Shown here: one piece after another, positions 7,451 through 10,042 of the stretch
How positions within the stretch are numbered: position 1 is the first letter of the stretch
Layout of the letters: each line of letters starts with the position of its first letter
From: Flavobacteriaceae bacterium
Lineage (GTDB): Bacteria; Bacteroidota; Bacteroidia; Flavobacteriales; Flavobacteriaceae
Length of the DNA stretch: 10,042 bases
Direction: 5' to 3'
Assembly (NCBI GenBank): GCA_023301205.1
Contig: JALZVC010000122.1
Coordinates: 1 to 10,042 of the forward strand
Notes under the pieces: model-generated
What the model saw: the letters and a program-made list of their open reading frames with translations, nothing else
What the model was told of the DNA's origin: nothing
The model's database searches: none
Program-made: the position numbers and the translations under genes

Positions 7451-8668
7451 ATGACCTATAAAGAAACGCTTTTATGGATGTATGAGCAGCTTCCTATGTA
7501 TCAACGTTTAGGAAAAGCTGCGTATAAAGCAGATCTTTCAAATAGCGAAAAGTTAGTTGCTTACCTTGATAATCCACACAGTAAATATCCATCCATCCAC
7601 GTTGCCGGCACTAACGGTAAAGGTTCTACGAGCCATATGTTAGCTTCTGTTTTACAAGAAGCAGGTTATAAAGTGGGTTTATATACCTCACCGCACCTTA
7701 AAGACTTTAGAGAACGTATTAAGATTAATGGAGTGATGATTCCTAAACGTCGTGTTTCTTCTTTTGTAACAGAGCATCAGTCCTTTTTTATAAAAAATCA
7801 ATTGTCCTTTTTTGAAATGACGGTAGGTCTTGCATTCGATTATTTTGCGAATGAAAAAGTGGATATTGCTATCATTGAGGTAGGCTTAGGCGGAAGGCTT
7901 GATAGCACTAATGTAATCACTCCAGAAGTTGCTGTGATTACAAATATCGGTTTAGATCACACCCAATTTTTAGGGGATACATTGCAAAAAGTAGCCGCAG
8001 AAAAAGCAGGGATTATTAAAAGAGAAGTTCCAATAGTAATAGGAGAGCATACTTCGGAAACGTTACCGGTTTTCAAAAAGATTACTAAAGAAAAAAAGGC
8101 ACCACTTATTCTTGCCGAAACGAATAGTTTCGAATTTTTACTTTGCGATTTAAAAGGAGAATACCAGTTAGCGAATCAACGTACTGCTAGAGTAGCTCTA
8201 CAGCAGCTTAATGATGATGTTTTTAAAATTTCTGAAGCAGATATTAAGAGTGGGCTTGCACAAGTAGTTCATAATACGGGCTTAATGGGGAGGTGGCAAG
8301 TGCTAAAGACTAATCCTTTAGTGATTTGCGATACTGCCCATAATAAAGAAGGTTTAAAAATTGTGATACAGCAGCTCCAAGAGCTGTCTAAGCAAAAGTT
8401 TCATATTGTTTTAGGTTTTGTTACTGACAAGAATGTATCCTTGTTGCTTACCATGTTTCCTAAAGATGCTATTTATTATTTTACGCAGCCTAAGATTCCT
8501 AGAGCTATGCCGGTGACACAGGTTGTGAATTTTGCAAATGATGCAGGATTAAAAGGAAGGGGTTTTAAAACGGTGCGAGGTGCATATCGAGCTGCGCTAA
8601 AAGCCGCAACACCTGGAGATGTGGTGTTTATAGGCGGAAGTACTTTTGTTGTGGCAGAAGTGGTGTAA
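7451..8668 (+). CDS. folC: Bifunctional folylpolyglutamate synthase/dihydrofolate synthase
   Basis: The 405-residue cytoplasmic enzyme adds glutamate to dihydropteroate and then to folates, using ATP, so that folate coenzymes are made and kept in the cell. The N-terminal Mur-ligase-type domain has the P-loop VAGTNGKGST at about 51-60, the second family signature EVGLGGRLDSTN at about 142-153, and NIGLDHTQFLG followed by KAGIIK. The C-terminal domain has DTAHNKEG, the equivalent of the usual DGAHN motif, with Thr in place of Gly. Length is normal. Translation begins at an ATG 27 bases after the tonB-like gene, so it is probably read from the same transcript; no promoter is evident in that gap. 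An AT-only inverted repeat lies just after its stop. Confidence 0.95.
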   Translation: MTYKETLLWMYEQLPMYQRLGKAAYKADLSNSEKLVAYLDNPHSKYPSIHVAGTNGKGSTSHMLASVLQEAGYKVGLYTSPHLKDFRERIKINGVMIPKRRVSSFVTEHQSFFIKNQLSFFEMTVGLAFDYFANEKVDIAIIEVGLGGRLDSTNVITPEVAVITNIGLDHTQFLGDTLQKVAAEKAGIIKREVPIVIGEHTSETLPVFKKITKEKKAPLILAETNSFEFLLCDLKGEYQLANQRTARVALQQLNDDVFKISEADIKSGLAQVVHNTGLMGRWQVLKTNPLVICDTAHNKEGLKIVIQQLQELSKQKFHIVLGFVTDKNVSLLLTMFPKDAIYYFTQPKIPRAMPVTQVVNFANDAGLKGRGFKTVRGAYRAALKAATPGDVVFIGGSTFVVAEVV

Positions 8669-8687
8669 TGACTAAATTTCTGTGGCT

Positions 8688-8707
8688 AAAATAATTTGAA
8701 TTATTTT
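8688..8707 (+). terminator. AT-rich inverted repeat after folC, possible weak terminator
   Basis: AAAATAATT (8688-8696) is repeated perfectly in inverse at 8699-8707 with two bases between, about 20 bases after the folC stop, and it runs into a short T stretch. The stem has no G-C pair, so it would be weak in RNA. It may instead be a chance palindrome in AT-rich DNA. Confidence 0.3.
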
Positions 8708-8716
8708 TAATTTATG

Positions 8717-8747
8717 TTTGTTGGTTTTAAAAACAAACTTATATTTG
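8717..8747 (+). promoter_or_regulatory. Bacteroidota-type promoter for tRNA-Val
   Basis: TTTG at 8717-8720 is followed after exactly 19 bases by TATATTTG at 8740-8747, a full match to the TAnnTTTG -7 box with its -33 partner as known for the primary sigma factor of Bacteroidota. Transcription would begin roughly at 8752-8756, some ten bases before the mature tRNA. The match is exact in both boxes and spacing. Confidence 0.8.
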
Positions 8748-8763
8748 CACTCGCTAACAAAGC

Positions 8764-8838
8764 GGGCAATTAGCTCAGTTGGTTCAGAGCACCTCGTTTA
8801 CACCGAGGGGGTCGGGGGTTCGAATCCCTCATTGCCCA
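8764..8838 (+). tRNA. tRNA-Val (anticodon TAC)
   Basis: A complete cloverleaf can be drawn. The acceptor stem GGGCAAT (8764-8770) pairs with ATTGCCC (8831-8837), and the discriminator base is A8838. The D arm is GCTC/GAGC. The anticodon stem CCTCG (8792-8796) pairs with CGAGG (8804-8808) around the loop TTTACAC, giving anticodon TAC at 8799-8801, which reads GUA and, when modified, other valine codons. The T arm GGGGG-TTCGAAT-CCCTC contains one G-T pair. The 3' CCA is not encoded, as in many Bacteroidota tRNAs. It has its own promoter upstream and a terminator downstream, so it is a single-gene unit. Confidence 0.97.
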
Positions 8839-8840
8839 CT

Positions 8841-8870
8841 AAAGGTCTTCATTTATGAAGATCTTTTTTT
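8841..8870 (+). terminator. Rho-independent terminator of tRNA-Val
   Basis: The left arm 8841-8852 (AAAGGTCTTCAT) pairs with 8855-8866 (ATGAAGATCTTT) with a single G-T pair, and the stem is followed by an uninterrupted run of T to 8870. The loop is tight, so the innermost pair or pairs probably open. It begins three bases after the tRNA and is the strongest terminator in the window. Confidence 0.88.
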
Positions 8871-8947
8871 ATACCCTATATTCACAGTTTTACGTCTTGG
8901 GTTTGGGGGCTCAAGGGATCAAGTCACAAAGTTGTGGGATTTTAGGA

Positions 8948-9844
8948 TTATGCAAAAATTGTAGTAAGCCTAAATAAGAAAAAATCTACGTTCCTTACCC
9001 CTCTAAATTGCGCTCTAAATGCTTTGATTTTAGCATTGAAAGATTCTGCTGATGCATTTGTGCTTCTGTTGTCAAAGTAGTTTAAGATGTTTTTATAATG
9101 TATTGACATAGTTCTAGCGATAGTATTGAAGCTTTTAAATTCAGCTTGTCTTACTTTTTCATCCCACTTGGCAAGTCTTATTAATGCTGTTGTTTTGTCT
9201 TTGGTATTATTAAATATCCAAGATAGGTTTTGGCACAATTTGTATGCTTTTTCTAGGTCTGGATATTTTTTAAAAAGAACTTCTGCTCTTTTAGATTGAT
9301 TTTCTGTCCATTTACTACTTGATTTGTATAACAAATACCTGCCTCTAGCTAATAGTTGTTTGAGCGTATCTCCATTTGATAGTAGGCTTGGGGTATGTTT
9401 TAAGGATTTATTTCTAGCGTATTCTATGGTATCGTTTTCAGCATCAATTGCATCCCATCTATGTTTGATTCTTATTTCTTGTAGTGCATCCAATGCCAAT
9501 TTTTGTACGTGAAAACGGTCTATGACTAAGGTGGCATTTGGGAATGACTTTTTAACGATGAGCCCCATATTTCCTGCCATATCTAGTGTTACTTCCTTGA
9601 CTTTCTTCCTTTCTTTTACAGGTATTTTATGAAGTATTTTTATAACTGCCTCCGCTTTAGTTCCTTTGACCATTACTACGATAGCCCCTTTCTTTCCTTT
9701 AGCTTTTTTATTGGTTAGTATGGTATATAAATCTCCATTAGAATAGGCAGTCTTATCAAGAGATAAATGAGTTCCTAAGTTTTGGGCAAACAATAGCCAG
9801 TCTGTTGCGTGGTTCTTTTGATCCCACGCTTTAAAATCACTCAA
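8948..9844 (-). CDS. DDE transposase, ISAon1-like, main (downstream) reading frame
   Basis: This frame encodes the catalytic part of a DDE transposase. Visible motifs are LSLDKTAYSNGDLYTI (first Asp region, about residues 28-43), VTLDMAGNMGLIVKKSFPNA and VIDRFHVQKLALDALQEIR (second Asp region, about 86-125), and STNASAESFNAKIKAFRAQFRGVRN near the end (the Glu region). The frame is intact to a TAA at 8948-8950. No ATG suits its beginning. The given start is a TTG, and the frame stays open further upstream to 9940, where it encodes an HTH-like stretch (STTLVANFYGVNLRSLQRQY) that belongs to the protein by family pattern. It is therefore probably translated with the upstream frame by frameshifting, or is silent if that frame is broken. 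The family call rests on remembered motifs. Confidence 0.85.
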   Translation of the reverse strand: MSDFKAWDQKNHATDWLLFAQNLGTHLSLDKTAYSNGDLYTILTNKKAKGKKGAIVVMVKGTKAEAVIKILHKIPVKERKKVKEVTLDMAGNMGLIVKKSFPNATLVIDRFHVQKLALDALQEIRIKHRWDAIDAENDTIEYARNKSLKHTPSLLSNGDTLKQLLARGRYLLYKSSSKWTENQSKRAEVLFKKYPDLEKAYKLCQNLSWIFNNTKDKTTALIRLAKWDEKVRQAEFKSFNTIARTMSIHYKNILNYFDNRSTNASAESFNAKIKAFRAQFRGVRNVDFFLFRLTTIFA

Positions 9845-10042
9845 ATAATCTTTGTACTGTCTCTGTAGACTTCTAAGATTAACACCGTAGAAATTAGCAA
9901 CAAGTGTTGTGCTCGAAGCGTTATTACTTATAGACCTCTTTTAAAAAAAAGTATCAAACTCACTAGTTATTCTAGTTCCTTTTTGCTACTAAATCCCAAT
10001 CCCTAGTAACTACTTTACCCGTAGTTTCATTAAGCCATCTAC
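9845..10042 (-). pseudogene. Upstream transposase frame (N-terminal region), partial and frame-disrupted
   Basis: Reading from the window edge, codons starting at 10040 give RWLNETTGKVVTRDWDLVAK, a strand-rich stretch typical of ISAon1 N-terminal proteins. The frame then hits TAG at 9972-9974. Skipping one A in the A5 run (9980-9984) gives GTRITSEFDTFF, a natural continuation, which stops at TAA 9941-9943. Re-reading one T of the T8 run (9943-9950) returns to the first frame and gives LKEVYK and stops at 9926-9921. The HTH-like segment after 9940 is in the main transposase frame. Two single-base homopolymer changes would explain this, so the copy looks damaged or contains read errors. A programmed frameshift at the T8A4 run is possible for the second site only. 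The start lies beyond the window. Confidence 0.6.

Larger units (their letters stand above)
8871..10042 (-). mobile_element. Insertion sequence, ISAon1/ISL3-like, partial in window
   Basis: The - strand carries a transposase of the ISAon1 type (a two-frame group I place near ISL3) and runs off the right edge of the window, so only the downstream end of the element is visible. The exact boundary is not proven. It must lie between the tRNA terminator (8870) and the transposase stop (8948). GGGGGCTCAAGG, read inward from about 8905, recalls the GG-starting ends of ISL3 elements and is a candidate terminus. The start given here is therefore an outer limit. Terminal repeats and target duplications cannot be checked without the other end. 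Confidence 0.7.

Noticed and set aside
8764..8870. tRNA-Val as the attachment site of an integrated island
   Set aside because: No integrase and no repeat of the tRNA 3' end within the window; the neighbouring element is a DDE-type IS, which does not use tRNA sites.
8779..8964. 61-codon open frame on the + strand covering the tRNA and IS end
   Set aside because: It reads through the tRNA and terminator, so it is not a real gene.
1..10042. CRISPR array, toxin-antitoxin pair, phage-defence or biosynthetic cluster
   Set aside because: No regularly spaced repeats and no genes of such families; every gene with a clear family is metabolism, transport, regulation or transposition.

Overview
The window comes from a low-GC member of the Bacteroidota, most likely a marine flavobacterium. 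The evidence is the AT-rich coding style, a typical Bacteroidota promoter pair (TTTG, 19 bases, TATATTTG) in front of the tRNA gene, the rarity of Shine-Dalgarno sites, a sigma/anti-sigma/CpxP-like stress operon in flavobacterial style, and a transposase resembling the ISAon1 group. The assignment is inferred from family knowledge, not from a database search.

Layout: (1) Bases 1-555 hold the 3' part of a TPR-repeat gene on the + strand, broken by an in-frame TAG. (2) Bases 561-1814 on the - strand form a tight, overlapping three-gene operon: an ECF sigma factor, a small single-pass membrane protein in the anti-sigma position, and a membrane-anchored CpxP/Spy-like protein. (3) A 363-base gap without a convincing gene separates it from the + strand genes. 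(4) Bases 2178-4891 hold a Glu/Leu/Phe/Val-family amino-acid dehydrogenase whose stop codon overlaps the start of nhaB, a Na+/H+ antiporter. (5) Bases 4995-8668 hold exbB, exbD, a small secreted lipocalin-like protein, a tonB-type gene and folC, all closely spaced and probably co-transcribed. (6) A tRNA-Val(TAC) gene at 8764-8838 has its own promoter and a strong terminator. (7) The remainder, on the - strand, is part of an insertion sequence. Its downstream reading frame is intact, but the visible part of its upstream frame is disrupted.

The genes cover ordinary physiology. The dehydrogenase/antiporter pair links amino-acid nitrogen metabolism with sodium and pH balance. ExbB, ExbD and the TonB-like protein form the proton-driven complex that powers outer-membrane TonB-dependent receptors. 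FolC makes folylpolyglutamates. The sigma operon probably senses envelope or metal stress.

I did not find a clearly new biological system. The points most worth a second look are the broken TPR gene, the lipocalin-like gene placed inside the Exb/TonB operon, the coupled dehydrogenase-nhaB pair, the anti-sigma candidate without a zinc motif, and the frame-disrupted IS beside the tRNA.
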